Origin: Halorubrum sp. GN11_10-6_MGM
GTDB lineage: Archaea; Halobacteriota; Halobacteria; Halobacteriales; Haloferacaceae
DNA length: 64,000 bases
Assembly (NCBI RefSeq): GCF_005435165.1
Contig: NZ_SGUC01000005.1
Span: 1-64,000 of the forward strand
Direction of reading: 5' to 3'
In this document: positions 1 through 8,915 of the stretch, in pieces
Layout of the letters: the number at the start of each line of letters is the position of its first letter
How positions within the stretch are numbered: position 1 is the first letter of the stretch
Position numbers and translations under genes: made by a program
The notes under the pieces: model-generated
Seen by the model: the letters and a program-made list of their open reading frames with translations, nothing else
Told to the model about the DNA's origin: nothing
Databases searched by the model: none

Positions 1-81
1 GTCAGATTGAGCTTGATCGATCGCCTCATCGAGTTCCTCTTCACTCAGATGTTCGAGGTGATCTTTCGACGGTCCAGGCAT
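1..81 (-). CDS. Partial N-terminus of a probable IS630-like transposase
   Basis: A minus-strand frame opens with ATG at 81 and runs off the left edge after 27 codons, reading MPGPSKDHLEHLSEEELDEA and on. This resembles the start of haloarchaeal IS630-type transposases, which begin with a short charged helix before a helix-turn-helix. A TATA-like element (gtaatatta on the minus strand, 102-110) sits about 25 nt before the ATG and the region is AT-rich, unlike the flanking genes. Only the N-terminus is visible, so family and integrity cannot be settled; another small DNA-binding protein is possible. Confidence 0.35.
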   Translation of the reverse strand, partial: MPGPSKDHLEHLSEEELDEAIDQAQSD

Positions 82-144
82 AGTTCGTACTTACACTCTA
101 ATATTACAAATTTTTCGGCTATCACTAAAGGCGTCTCGAACGAC

Positions 145-190
145 AACGAGCGTCTGACCGCCTCGCGACCGGGGCTTCGGTGGTGTTTGT
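145..190. repeat. Truncated copy of the dispersed structured repeat
   Basis: This segment aligns with 15244-15291 at most positions: both read aacgagcgtctg, then a gcctc core, then ggggcttcgg and a gt-rich tail. Only this end of the element is present. It lies between the partial transposase and the gene at 267, suggesting a decayed copy. The fuller copies are near 15.0-15.35 kb and 36.2-36.4 kb. Confidence 0.6.
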
Positions 191-266
191 GTCAATCCGG
201 GACGTATAAAAGAGTACGACGACGTACAGCCGAGGGTTCAAATTCGGGGCCGTCGAATCGGGGCGC

Positions 267-797
267 ATGTACGCGGTCGTCGGCTGCAACGAGTGCGCCA
301 ACATGTGGCTGGTCACGGACCCGGAGACGAGCGAGACGGCGAGCTGCTCGCGGTGCGGGAAAACTCACCGCACCGCCAAGCTCAAGCGTTTCTTCGAGTC
401 GGAGGACCGCGCGGCGGCCCGGCAGGCTCGCTCGGCGCTGCTCGCGAAGAAGCGCGGCGACAGCGCCGCGTTCGCCGAGGTCGACCACGTCTCCGACCTC
501 GAAGCCGCCGTCGAGGACGCCGGGCTCGACGACCGCGAGTATCTCGAAGCGTCCGGCCTCGACGCCGACGCGGTCGACGCTGCCGGCGAGCGCGCCGAGG
601 GCGGCGGGAGCGGCTCGCGGAGCCGCACCGAGGTCGTCCGCGACGCGGTCGACGCCGTCGACGAGCCTACCGAGTCGGCGGTCGTGGAGCGCGCCGCGAC
701 CCACGGCGTGCCCGCCGAGGCGGCCCGCGAGATCCTGGCCCGACTCGCGCGCCGGGGCGAGGTCACCGAGTCGAACGGACGGTATCGCGTCCTCTGA
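267..797 (+). CDS. DUF5817 protein: zinc ribbon plus C-terminal winged helix
   Basis: The 176-residue product starts with a zinc ribbon: CNEC near residues 7-10 and CSRC near 27-30, followed by KTHRTAKLKRF. The middle is acidic and Ala-rich with low-complexity linkers. The last ~50 residues look like a small winged helix (EILARLARRGEV...NGRYRVL). This arrangement matches the haloarchaeal DUF5817 family, of unknown function; nucleic-acid binding is inferred from the two domains. The start is fixed by the MYAVVGC N-terminus typical of the family. A strong TATA box (cgtataaaag, 203-212) lies about 60 nt upstream, so a leader of roughly 30 nt is likely. Confidence 0.85.
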   Translation: MYAVVGCNECANMWLVTDPETSETASCSRCGKTHRTAKLKRFFESEDRAAARQARSALLAKKRGDSAAFAEVDHVSDLEAAVEDAGLDDREYLEASGLDADAVDAAGERAEGGGSGSRSRTEVVRDAVDAVDEPTESAVVERAATHGVPAEAAREILARLARRGEVTESNGRYRVL

Positions 798-866
798 GGC
801 TGATTTTCCGCCGTTCGAGCCGACGGCTGGACAAAGCACTTATATCACGCTCGTAACTGGTCGCAT

Positions 867-1877
867 ATGGACACCCGCACGGCCCTCCTGACGGCGGCCG
901 CCGCGCTCCTCGTCGCGGGCGCGGTCGGCGCCGTCGCCGCGCCCGGCGCCCTCACCGATCCCGGAGCGACGGACGAGCCGCCCGGCCGGGTCGACATCGC
1001 GGGCGCGACCGTCGCGCCCGGCGAGGTCCGCGGCGAGACCGCCGAGCTCCGCCTCGGAACCGACCTCCGCCACCGCGGCGGGACGGTCGCGAACGTCACC
1101 GTCCGCCACCGCGCGATCGGCGCCGAGTCCGGCCTCCTCGTCGACGAGACCACCGTCGACGTCGGCGACGTCGACTTCGAGGGCGAACGCACCGTCAACG
1201 GCACCGTCACCGTCGAGCGCGAGGGAGGCTACCGAGTCGAGACCGTCGTCTTCGCGGATGGCCAGCGTCGCGAGCAGCAGACCACCCGCGTCGCCGGCGT
1301 CGCGGCGCTCACGCCCGACTACGCCGACACGCAGGTCGGCTTCACCGAGGGCGCCGTCTGGCCGACCGTCGCGGTGAGCGTCGTCGAGGTCGACGGCGAG
1401 ACGGCGACGCTGTCGACGTCGGTGTCGGTGACGAACCGCGGCGACGAGGCCTCCGACGACGTCGACCTCCGCCTCCTCCTCCGACAGGCGGAGTCCAACG
1501 TGATCGCCGCCGAGGCAACGGAGACGGTCGGGGCCGTCCGCCCCGGCCGCACCGCTACCGTGACGACGACCGTCGAGGTCCCCGAGGGGTACAACTACTA
1601 CGTCGACGCCGCGCTGTTCGACGACGACGTGCTCGTCGACGAGACGCGGGGCGTCGCGAACCTGAACCCGCGGGAGACGATCACCGCGAACGAGACGGTC
1701 CGCGACGTCGCGTTCTCGGTCGAGGACTTCGAGCGCGAGGACACCGCGGGCGGCGACGGGTCCGACGGCGCCTCGCGCCCCGACGGTTCGACCGACGGCT
1801 CGACGCCCGGGTTCGGCCCGCTCGTCGCGCTCGTCGCGCTCGTCGTCGCGGCCCTGACCGCGCGGAGGCGACGATGA
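867..1877 (+). CDS. PGF-CTERM anchored surface protein (DUF7490-like)
   Basis: The 336-residue protein begins with a hydrophobic signal-type segment (residues ~5-27). Two beta-rich domains follow, carrying N-glycosylation sequons (NVT, NGT, NET). It ends in an acidic Ser/Thr/Gly linker, then PGFGP, a hydrophobic helix and RRRR. That tail is the PGF-CTERM signal processed by archaeosortase A, which links the protein to a lipid on the cell surface. The body resembles the haloarchaeal family I know as DUF7490; no enzymatic motif is visible. The stop overlaps the next gene's ATG by 4 nt (ATGA), so the two are translationally coupled. Confidence 0.85.
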   Translation: MDTRTALLTAAAALLVAGAVGAVAAPGALTDPGATDEPPGRVDIAGATVAPGEVRGETAELRLGTDLRHRGGTVANVTVRHRAIGAESGLLVDETTVDVGDVDFEGERTVNGTVTVEREGGYRVETVVFADGQRREQQTTRVAGVAALTPDYADTQVGFTEGAVWPTVAVSVVEVDGETATLSTSVSVTNRGDEASDDVDLRLLLRQAESNVIAAEATETVGAVRPGRTATVTTTVEVPEGYNYYVDAALFDDDVLVDETRGVANLNPRETITANETVRDVAFSVEDFEREDTAGGDGSDGASRPDGSTDGSTPGFGPLVALVALVVAALTARRRR

Positions 1878-2341
1878 CGGACGGACCGCCGCGCGACGAC
1901 GCGGCCGACGACCGACCGACAGATCACCGAGCGACCGACGACCCAGCGACCGAACGGCCGAACGACCGAACGACCGACGACGGCGACCGCGACTCACCAC
2001 AGCCAATGACAGACGACACCGACACGACCGACCGCACGGGGACGGACGCCGACCGAGCCGACGCGAGCAACCGGACGGAGCCGGCCGACTCCTCGGGGTT
2101 CGGCGGCCTCTCGACGGACGGCCTCCGCGGGCTGCTCGACCGCGTCGGGCTGGCCGCGCTGTCGCTGTTGGCGGTGATCGCCGGGTGGGGCTTCTACAGC
2201 CAGACCGGGAACGCGATCCGGACGTGGTTCGATCCGGCCTACCAGTCCGTGGCGCTCGCCCTCTTCAACCTCGCGGTCCTCCTCGTCGCGCTCGCCGGCG
2301 TGGCTCACCAGCTCCGCCGGATTCGCGCGAGCGAATCCTGA
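1874..2341 (+). CDS. Small membrane protein with acidic N-terminal tail
   Basis: The first ~100 residues are very polar (Asp, Arg, Thr repeats). Two transmembrane helices follow near residues 95-112 and 125-145, with a short basic C-terminus (HQLRRIRASES). The ATG at 1874 overlaps the stop of the PGF-CTERM gene. An in-frame ATG at 2006 (residue 45) would give a more compact 110-residue protein and may be the true start, because residues 1-44 are repetitive. Function unknown; coupling to a surface protein gene suggests an envelope role, which is inference. Confidence 0.7.
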   Translation: MTDGPPRDDAADDRPTDHRATDDPATERPNDRTTDDGDRDSPQPMTDDTDTTDRTGTDADRADASNRTEPADSSGFGGLSTDGLRGLLDRVGLAALSLLAVIAGWGFYSQTGNAIRTWFDPAYQSVALALFNLAVLLVALAGVAHQLRRIRASES

Positions 2342-2360
2342 CCCGGCCGGAACCGCGCCG

Positions 2361-2720
2361 CTACTCGTCCGGGATCTGGTCCGTGTCCGTCGGGAGCTGT
2401 TCCACCTGCCCCGCGAGCGTCGCGGCGTCGCCGGCGACGGTGGAGGGCTCGACGCCCGCCTCGCCCGCGACCAGCCTGACGTGCGCGGCCAGCAGCGCGA
2501 GCGCCCGGAGACCGGCCCCCTCGGGGTCGTCGTCGGTGCGCTGGGCGAACGTGGTGTCGACCTCGCCGTCGCGGACGACGCCGACGTGGACCGCGTCGAT
2601 GTCGTCGCCGTCGAGGAGCTCTCGGGCGCGCGTGAGCTCCGCCTCGAAATCGTCGCCCGCGGCGTCGGCGGCTTCGGCGCTGGCGGCGGCGGACTCGTCG
2701 GAAGCGGGGTCGTCGCTCAT
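2361..2720 (-). CDS. Conserved haloarchaeal hypothetical protein
   Basis: A 119-residue acidic protein. After an Ala/Asp/Ser-rich N-terminus it has a compact alpha/beta region (DAVHVGVVRDGEVDTTFAQR, then helices containing GLRALALLAAHVRLVAGEAG). No metal site, nucleotide loop or membrane segment is visible. It lies between a convergent membrane protein gene and the Rieske gene, in the same direction as the latter, about 110 nt downstream of it. It looks like a haloarchaea-specific family of unknown function. Confidence 0.75.
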   Translation of the reverse strand: MSDDPASDESAAASAEAADAAGDDFEAELTRARELLDGDDIDAVHVGVVRDGEVDTTFAQRTDDDPEGAGLRALALLAAHVRLVAGEAGVEPSTVAGDAATLAGQVEQLPTDTDQIPDE

Positions 2721-2832
2721 GTCGCCCTCTCGGGCGAGCGAAGTGAAAAGCGCGGCGGCCCCAAGGACGGTCGGGAGGTTGGGAGAGGTCCGAAGAAGTC
2801 GGAAGAGGTCGAGAGAACGGAAGAGTCGCGAG

Positions 2833-3672
2833 TTACTCTTCGGGCCGCGGCCGAGCGATGAACAGCGCCTCTTCGAGGGTGAACGGGTCGTACGTCGACT
2901 GGTGGCAGACGCAGTACGTCCCGTCGGCGGCGTCGTAGCGGGCCGACTCCTCTAACACCTTGTACCCCGGGATACAGCAGAAGTGGGTACAGACGTTGAG
3001 GTACGCCATGAACCCCTGATCGGTCGAGGCCTGAAGCCACTCGTCGTTCTGGGCCGCCTCCTCGATCTCCGGGGAGCGGATCACGATCGCGTTGAGGTTG
3101 GTGTCGGCGTCCTCCGAGCGCCACGTGACCGACGCGGGCTTGCCGACGCCCTCGCTGCCGATCCCGTTGCCCCACTCCTCGTAGTCCGAGAAGTCGTCGA
3201 CGTGGATCCGGTCGCCGCCGGAGTACGTGTTCGACTGCCAGTCGTACGGCGGGCCGCTGGCGGAGCGGAACAGGTTGTCGGACTCGAAGTTCGGCTGGAC
3301 GTTCTCCTGCGACTCGACGCCGCAGTACTGGAACCACGCGCCGGCGTAGGTCTTCCCGCCGAGGTCCTGCTGGGCGACCTCGATCTCCTGTCCCTCTTGC
3401 GTGACGGTCGTCGTCTCGGGCCAGATACCCTCGATGTACCCCTCGTCCGTGACTCGGACCGGGATCTGCGGCAGACCGCGCGGCGCAGGGCCACCGGTGT
3501 GCGCGATGGTCGTCGCGACCGTCGACCCGCCGCCGACCCCACCGGCGGTCGTCAGCGTGTTCACGGTCGCCGACCCCATCGCGCCGACCCCCGCGAGGGC
3601 CGCACCGCCGACGACGCCCTTCACGAAGCGTCGCCGCCCGGACTCAGACGGATACTTGTCGGACGCACTCAT
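2833..3672 (-). CDS. Rieske [2Fe-2S] protein, Tat-exported
   Basis: The 279-residue product has a twin-arginine signal (RRRFVKGV at residues 13-20 followed by a hydrophobic Gly/Ala stretch), so it should cross the membrane folded. The C-terminal cluster motifs are CTHFCC (228-233) and CVCH (254-257), giving the Cys-His/Cys-His ligands and an extra Cys pair for the usual disulfide. It resembles Rieske subunits of bc-type complexes. No cytochrome b or halocyanin gene is adjacent, so its partner is not shown. The ATG at 3672 is preferred over an upstream frame because it places the Tat motif correctly and a TATA-like cttttta box lies about 25 nt upstream. Confidence 0.88.
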   Translation of the reverse strand: MSASDKYPSESGRRRFVKGVVGGAALAGVGAMGSATVNTLTTAGGVGGGSTVATTIAHTGGPAPRGLPQIPVRVTDEGYIEGIWPETTTVTQEGQEIEVAQQDLGGKTYAGAWFQYCGVESQENVQPNFESDNLFRSASGPPYDWQSNTYSGGDRIHVDDFSDYEEWGNGIGSEGVGKPASVTWRSEDADTNLNAIVIRSPEIEEAAQNDEWLQASTDQGFMAYLNVCTHFCCIPGYKVLEESARYDAADGTYCVCHQSTYDPFTLEEALFIARPRPEE

Positions 3673-3801
3673 ACACGCACCTGCGGTTGGATCGGTAAAA
3701 AGGGTGACGAACCCTCCACCGGCGTGAGAATCGAGCGCTCTGCGACGGCGGGGCCGAGCCGCCGGTCGGAGCCGCCGCCGACCGCGGGACTCAGTCAACG
3801 A

Positions 3802-3820
3802 ACGAACAGGAACGTTCGTG
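3802..3820. promoter_or_regulatory. Imperfectly spaced inverted repeat upstream of ppc
   Basis: The arms acgaac (3802-3807) and gttcgt (3814-3819) are exact inverted repeats 6 nt apart, about 45 nt before the ppc TATA box and 130 nt from the divergent Rieske start. The 11 bases gaacgttcgtg (3810-3820) recur exactly beside the icd start (22378-22388). A regulator site is possible but unproven. Confidence 0.3.
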
Positions 3821-3864
3821 AATGAATTAACTCGGAAACGAGGCAAACATTCGTCTAGACCGCG

Positions 3865-3871
3865 GTTTTAA
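3865..3871 (+). promoter_or_regulatory. TATA box of ppc
   Basis: The sequence gttttaa is centred about 30 nt before the ATG at 3898. This spacing predicts a start of transcription within a few bases of the start codon, as for most leaderless haloarchaeal mRNAs. Confidence 0.65.
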
Positions 3872-3897
3872 CCGACCGCGACCGCAGTGTGCGTGGT

Positions 3898-6600
3898 ATG
3901 GAGTTGCACAATCGGGACGTGCGGACGGACGTTCGAGAACTCGGGGCGCTGGTGGGGGACGTCCTCGCGGCGCAGGCCTCCACCGAGGCGTACGAGACGG
4001 TCGAGACGCTGCGGAACGCCGCGATCGGCTACCGACGGGGTGACGCCGCGAACCGCGACGCCCTCCACGAGGCGGTCGACGACCTCTCGTCGACTCGCGA
4101 GGAGGTCGTCGCCCGCGCGTTCACCACCTACTTCGAGCTGATCAACCTCGCCGAGGAGCGCGAGCGGGTCCGCGCGGTGCGAAACGCCGACGACGGGACC
4201 GCCCTCCACGACTCCTTCGACGCGACGATAGCCGAGTTCGCGGAGGCCGGCGTCGACGCCGACGAGTTGGAGGCGCTGCTCGCCGACGTGCTCATCGAGC
4301 CGACGTTCACCGCCCACCCCACGGAGGCCCGGCGGTCGACGGTGAAGTCCAAGCTCCGCTCGATCGCGAACCACCTCGGGGAGCTCGACGAGCGCAACCT
4401 CACCGACCGCGAGCGCCGGGCCGTCTGGCGCGACGTCACCGCCGAGGTGACCAGCCTGTGGGGGACCAGGCAGGTCCGCCAGCGGGCGCCCGAGCCGGAA
4501 GACGAGGCGCGGAACGTCCAGTGGTACCTCGAGAACACCCTCTTCGACGTCGTCGGCGACGCCTACGAGGAGTTCGAGGAGACCATCTCGAAGGAGTACG
4601 ACGACGTCGACTGCCCGAAGCTCTTCGAGTTCCGCTCGTGGGCGGGCTCCGACCGCGACGGCAACCCGTTCGTCACCCCCGAGGTGACCGATGAGACGCT
4701 CGAACGCCAGCGCGAAGTCGCCGTCGAGAAGTACCGCGACCGCTGTAAGCGGCTCTCGGCCGTGCTGAGCCAGGACGGCGACCGGTACGCCGACGGCGAC
4801 GCGCTGGCGCGGTCGCTCGCGGCCGACGCCGAGCGGTTCCCGACCGTCGTCGAGGAGGCCCGCGAGCGCTACCCCGACGAGCCGTACCGGCAGAAGCTCC
4901 GGCTGATGCGCGAGCGCCTCGACCGCGTCAACGACGTCCGCCCGGGCGAGTACCCCGACGGTGACGCCTTCCTCGACGATCTCGACGTCATCGCCGAGTC
5001 GCTGCGCGAGGACGGCCAAGAGTCGGTGCTGGAGTCCTTCGTCGAGCCGTTCCGCCGGCAGGTGGACACGTTCGGGCTCACGCTGGCGTCGCTCGACCTG
5101 CGCGACCACCGCGAGAACCACACCGAGGCCGTCGCCGAGGCGGTCGCGGTCGAGGGCGTCGACTACGACGGGATGGACGAATCCGAACGCGTCGACTTCC
5201 TCACCGAGGCGATCCTCCAAGACGAGCCGGTCGTCGACGTCGACGAACCGGGCGAGGTCTCGGAGACGACCGAGCGCGTCCTCGAACGGTTCCAGTCGTT
5301 CGCGGAGTGGCAGGAGGAGTACGGCCAGCAGGCGATCGACACCTACTGCATCTCGATGACGGAGGAGCCGAGCCACGTCCTCGAAGTGCTCTTCTTGGCC
5401 GACCAAGTCGGCGTCGTCTCCCTCCCCGACCACTGCGCGGTCGACGTCGTCCCCCTCCTGGAGACCGAGTCGGCGCTCAACGGCGCCGAGCGCATCCTCG
5501 GCACGCTCTTCGAGAACGAGGCGTACGCGACCGCGCTGGAGGCGCGCGGCGAGGTCCAAGAGGTGATGCTCGGCTACTCCGACTCCAACAAGGAGAACGG
5601 GTTCCTCGCCGCGAACTGGGACCTCTACGAGAACCAGCGCCGGATCGCCCGGTTCTGTCGCGAGGAGGACGTCACCCTCCGGCTGTTCCACGGCCGCGGC
5701 GGCTCCATCTCGCGCGGCGGCGGCCCGATGAACGAGGCGCTGACCGCGCTCCCGAACGAGACGGTCACCGGACAGGTGAAGTTCACCGAGCAGGGCGAGG
5801 CGATCGCCGAGAAGTACGCCAACCCGCGGATCGCCGAGCGCGAGCTCGAACAGATGCTCGACGCGCAGATCCGCGCCCGGAAGGAGGCGAACGAGGAGCC
5901 GGTCGAGGACGTGCCCGACCGCTGGGTCGAGGCGATGGAGATCATGGCGCCCGCGGCCCGCGAGACGTACCGCGAGCTGCTGAACGCCGACGGGTTCGTC
6001 TCCTACTTCGAGCAGGCGACGCCGATCAGCGTCGTCGAGGACCTCAACCTCGGATCGCGGCCCGCCTCGCGCTCGGGCGAGCGCAGCGTCGAGGACCTAC
6101 GCGCCATCCCGTGGGTGTTCTCGTGGACGCAGACCCGGCTCATCCTCCCCGGCTGGTACGCGATCGCCTCCGGGATCGACGCCTATCTCGACGAGGTCGG
6201 CGAGGAGGCGGGGATGGAGACGCTCCGCGAGATGTTCGACGAGTGGCCGTTCTTCCGGACCACGCTCGACAACGCCTCGCTGGCGCTCGCGCGCACCGAG
6301 CCCGAGATCGCCGCCGAGTACGCCGACCTCGCGGACGACGACCTCCGCGAGCGCTTCTTCCCCGACCTCGTCGACGAGTACGAGCGCGGGCGCGAGCTGG
6401 TCTTGGAGATCAGCGGCCGCGACCGACTCCTCCGCCGCGAGTGGCTCGAAGAGAGCCTCGACCGACGGAATCCCTACGTCGACCCCCTCAACCTCCTCCA
6501 GGCGAACCTGCTCGGGCGCACCCACCGCACCGACGAGGAGGAACGCACCCTGCGGCTTACCGTCAACGGCATCGCCGCCGGGATGAAGAACACCGGATAG
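3898..6600 (+). CDS. ppc: Phosphoenolpyruvate carboxylase
   Basis: PEP + HCO3- gives oxaloacetate + phosphate, the anaplerotic feed into the citric acid cycle. The 900-residue length is that of the bacterial-type enzyme, not the short archaeal PpcA. Family motifs are all present: TAHPTE with catalytic His140, GSDRDGNPFV, GYSDSNKENG, the LFHGRGGS phosphate loop, and the C-terminal NGIAAGMKNTG that ends classical PEPC chains. A GTG nine bases upstream is possible, but the ATG fits the TATA box better. It is transcribed alone, divergent from the Rieske gene. Confidence 0.97.
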   Translation: MELHNRDVRTDVRELGALVGDVLAAQASTEAYETVETLRNAAIGYRRGDAANRDALHEAVDDLSSTREEVVARAFTTYFELINLAEERERVRAVRNADDGTALHDSFDATIAEFAEAGVDADELEALLADVLIEPTFTAHPTEARRSTVKSKLRSIANHLGELDERNLTDRERRAVWRDVTAEVTSLWGTRQVRQRAPEPEDEARNVQWYLENTLFDVVGDAYEEFEETISKEYDDVDCPKLFEFRSWAGSDRDGNPFVTPEVTDETLERQREVAVEKYRDRCKRLSAVLSQDGDRYADGDALARSLAADAERFPTVVEEARERYPDEPYRQKLRLMRERLDRVNDVRPGEYPDGDAFLDDLDVIAESLREDGQESVLESFVEPFRRQVDTFGLTLASLDLRDHRENHTEAVAEAVAVEGVDYDGMDESERVDFLTEAILQDEPVVDVDEPGEVSETTERVLERFQSFAEWQEEYGQQAIDTYCISMTEEPSHVLEVLFLADQVGVVSLPDHCAVDVVPLLETESALNGAERILGTLFENEAYATALEARGEVQEVMLGYSDSNKENGFLAANWDLYENQRRIARFCREEDVTLRLFHGRGGSISRGGGPMNEALTALPNETVTGQVKFTEQGEAIAEKYANPRIAERELEQMLDAQIRARKEANEEPVEDVPDRWVEAMEIMAPAARETYRELLNADGFVSYFEQATPISVVEDLNLGSRPASRSGERSVEDLRAIPWVFSWTQTRLILPGWYAIASGIDAYLDEVGEEAGMETLREMFDEWPFFRTTLDNASLALARTEPEIAAEYADLADDDLRERFFPDLVDEYERGRELVLEISGRDRLLRREWLEESLDRRNPYVDPLNLLQANLLGRTHRTDEEERTLRLTVNGIAAGMKNTG

Positions 6601-6893
6601 CGCGACCAATCGCTCGGACGACGCCCGCGGCCCACCCTTTCTCCGTCGCCGATTCCCGAGGAGCGCTCTCGCTTCCCCGCTCGACCGCGCGAGAGTCGGA
6701 ACCACGTTCGCACGGAAGGGGGTCGTCGGTGTCGAACAAATTCGATATAGCGTTATGAAATACATCGGCTATCGATCGCCCGATGCTACCGAGCAACGGG
6801 GAGGGAGAGGAAAAGCCGCGAAACAGGCGTCGCAGCGGCGCTGAGCGCGGGCGTCGCTAACGAGTTTCGGCGAAAACGAGCGGCAGAAACGAT

Positions 6894-7349
6894 CTACGCG
6901 TAGCGTTCGAGTTCCGGCCGGTCGAGATCCTCGAAGACCTCGGTCGCGACCTCCGAGAGGAACGCCTCGCCCTCGTCCGAGAGGCGGCGACCCTCGCCGG
7001 AGGCGGTCGTGACGAGCCCGTCCTCTTCGAGCGCCTGAAGCGCCGAGCGGATGAGCTTACGCGAGCCGCCCTCGTGCTCGCCGGGACGGACGACGTAGCG
7101 GTTCGAACCGCGCTTCTTCGAGCCGTACTCGGTCGCGAGCCGCTCGATGCCGATCGGCTCGTTTTGGGCGACCTTACGAAGGAGGCTCGCGGAGCGGACG
7201 TACCAGAAGTCGTCCTGTTCCGGCGGGAGCTCCTTGCCGGCGCCGCTCTTGGTGAACTCGACCCAGTTGGGCTCGTCGATCCGGTCCTCGAGTCGCGCGG
7301 CGACCGCCTCGATGAGGGCGTCGGCCGGCACGTCGTAGATGGTTACCAT
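6894..7349 (-). CDS. rps19e: 30S ribosomal protein S19e
   Basis: A 151-residue archaeal/eukaryotic-type small-subunit protein. Signatures include MVTIYDVPADALIEAVA at the start, the WVEFTKSGAGKELPP stretch, WYVRSASLLRKVA and the basic YGSKKRGSNRYVVRPGEH segment. The family is needed for late 40S/30S maturation. The ATG at 7349 is chosen over an in-frame start 36 nt upstream because it begins at the conserved N-terminus and a TATA box (gttttaaac on the minus strand, 7374-7382) is centred 29 nt upstream. The 290 bases before ppc's end hold no gene I can support. Confidence 0.96.
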   Translation of the reverse strand: MVTIYDVPADALIEAVAARLEDRIDEPNWVEFTKSGAGKELPPEQDDFWYVRSASLLRKVAQNEPIGIERLATEYGSKKRGSNRYVVRPGEHEGGSRKLIRSALQALEEDGLVTTASGEGRRLSDEGEAFLSEVATEVFEDLDRPELERYA

Positions 7350-7484
7350 TGGGTGTCGATTCACGCCAGCGTCGTTTAAAACCATCGTATCGCGTACGGC
7401 CCGTGTGAGCCGTTTTCACGGGGTTGCGGGCCGCTGCGGGCGACTCGCGGATCGTCGAAAAGTCGGTCGGGGGCGACCGCGGCC

Positions 7485-8828
7485 CTACTCGACGTACTCG
7501 TACTGCCGCTCGTTCATCCGGCCCCAGCCGGTGAAGACGAACTCGCCGTCGGGCTGGGTGAACTCCTCGACCTCGCGGCCGAGGTCGGCGTCGTACTCGT
7601 GGACGTCGTGGACGTCCTCGTACTCGTCCCACGTGAGGTCGTAGCGGGCGTCGAGCTGGGCGTCGACGTCGAGCCCCTCGATCTCCGCGCGCCACCCCTC
7701 ACGGACCGTTTCGGCGTGGATCTCTGCCTGCGCACCGGAGCCGTAGGAGGCGACGAGCAGCGTCTCGCCGACGAAGTCGCGGTCGCGGGCTAAGGCGTCG
7801 CGAAGGGCGCTCACGCGGGCGATGTGGACGGAGCTGGTGTACCAGTTGCCGACCTCGCGCGAGAGGCCGAGCGTCGGCTCGACGGCGGCGTCGTACCACG
7901 ACTGGTACTGCTCGGTGGTCTTGAGGTCGTCCATGTAGCCGCGGATCGCTTCCTCGTAGGCCTCGCGGTCGTCGTAGTCGTCCTCGCGGGGCTGGCGGCC
8001 GATCTCGTCGGCGAGCGCGTCCTCGTGGGGCGTGCCGCGGATGACGTGCCGGTAGGCCAACAGCGCCGCCTTCCGGACCATGCCGGGGAACGGCGTGTGG
8101 AACGGCGCGTACGCGAAGTCCTCCAGCTCGATATCGTCGGTGACGGACTCGTAGTCCTCTAAGGCCTCACGCATCCGGGAGAGATACACCTGAACGGAGC
8201 GTTTCCCGTCGACGCTCGGGAACTGCTGGTTCGGCTTGAGGAAGTCCGTCTCGTCTTTCGAGCCGTATCCCTGTTCCGTCGACAGCTCGACGATCGAGGG
8301 GTCCTCGTCGATGAGCATCGCGACGGCGCCCGCGCCCTGCGTCGCCTCGCCGGGGTCGCCGCGGGCGTACAGCGCCGTGTCGGTCGTGATGACGATCGCC
8401 GGTCGGCCGCGGTTGCGGCCGGCGCGGATCCAGTTGTACGCGTCGTCGATGGCCTGCGTGCCGGCGAGGCAGGCGAACTTCCGCTCGCCCTTGTTGGCGT
8501 GGGTGAAGTCGCCGTCGTACACCTGTTCGAGACAGCCCGCGATGTACGTCGACACCGGCTTCGAGTGGTCGAACGCCGACTCCGTGGCGACGTCGATCCG
8601 GCCGACGTCCTCGGGTTCGAGCCCCTTCCGGTCCATCAGCCCCTTCGCGGCGTTCGCGCCCATCGTGACGATGTCCTCGTACACGTCGGGGAACGAGGAG
8701 TTCGTCAGCCCGAGCCCCTTCGTGTACTTCTCCGGATCGTCACCCTTCTCGGGCGCGAACGTGCCCGGCAGGTCGAGCTTGAGCTTTCCGGTCCAGATCT
8801 CGACGCCATCGATCCCGACTGCGGTCAT
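7485..8828 (-). CDS. hmgB: Hydroxymethylglutaryl-CoA synthase
   Basis: Condenses acetyl-CoA with acetoacetyl-CoA to HMG-CoA, the step before HMG-CoA reductase in the mevalonate route to archaeal isoprenoid lipids. The 447-residue protein carries the catalytic triad context: Glu83 in ATES, the nucleophile Cys120 in KFACLAGTQA, and the His of the HTPFPGMVRKA segment. The C-terminus GWGRMNERQYEYVE matches haloarchaeal homologues. The ATG at 8828 is selected over an upstream frame because it starts at MTAVGIDGVEIW. It appears to be a single-gene unit. Confidence 0.95.
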   Translation of the reverse strand: MTAVGIDGVEIWTGKLKLDLPGTFAPEKGDDPEKYTKGLGLTNSSFPDVYEDIVTMGANAAKGLMDRKGLEPEDVGRIDVATESAFDHSKPVSTYIAGCLEQVYDGDFTHANKGERKFACLAGTQAIDDAYNWIRAGRNRGRPAIVITTDTALYARGDPGEATQGAGAVAMLIDEDPSIVELSTEQGYGSKDETDFLKPNQQFPSVDGKRSVQVYLSRMREALEDYESVTDDIELEDFAYAPFHTPFPGMVRKAALLAYRHVIRGTPHEDALADEIGRQPREDDYDDREAYEEAIRGYMDDLKTTEQYQSWYDAAVEPTLGLSREVGNWYTSSVHIARVSALRDALARDRDFVGETLLVASYGSGAQAEIHAETVREGWRAEIEGLDVDAQLDARYDLTWDEYEDVHDVHEYDADLGREVEEFTQPDGEFVFTGWGRMNERQYEYVE

Positions 8829-8915
8829 ACACGGTCGTTCATGCGGCCGGCATATGGCTTTGTCGATGCCGAGTACGTCGATCGTGGAACCCAACGGCAG
8901 CAACGGCCGAAGCCG

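Noticed and set aside
225-262. tRNA-like T-loop (gggttcaaattcgg)
   Set aside because: The flanking bases do not pair as a T-stem and no acceptor, D or anticodon arm can be drawn.
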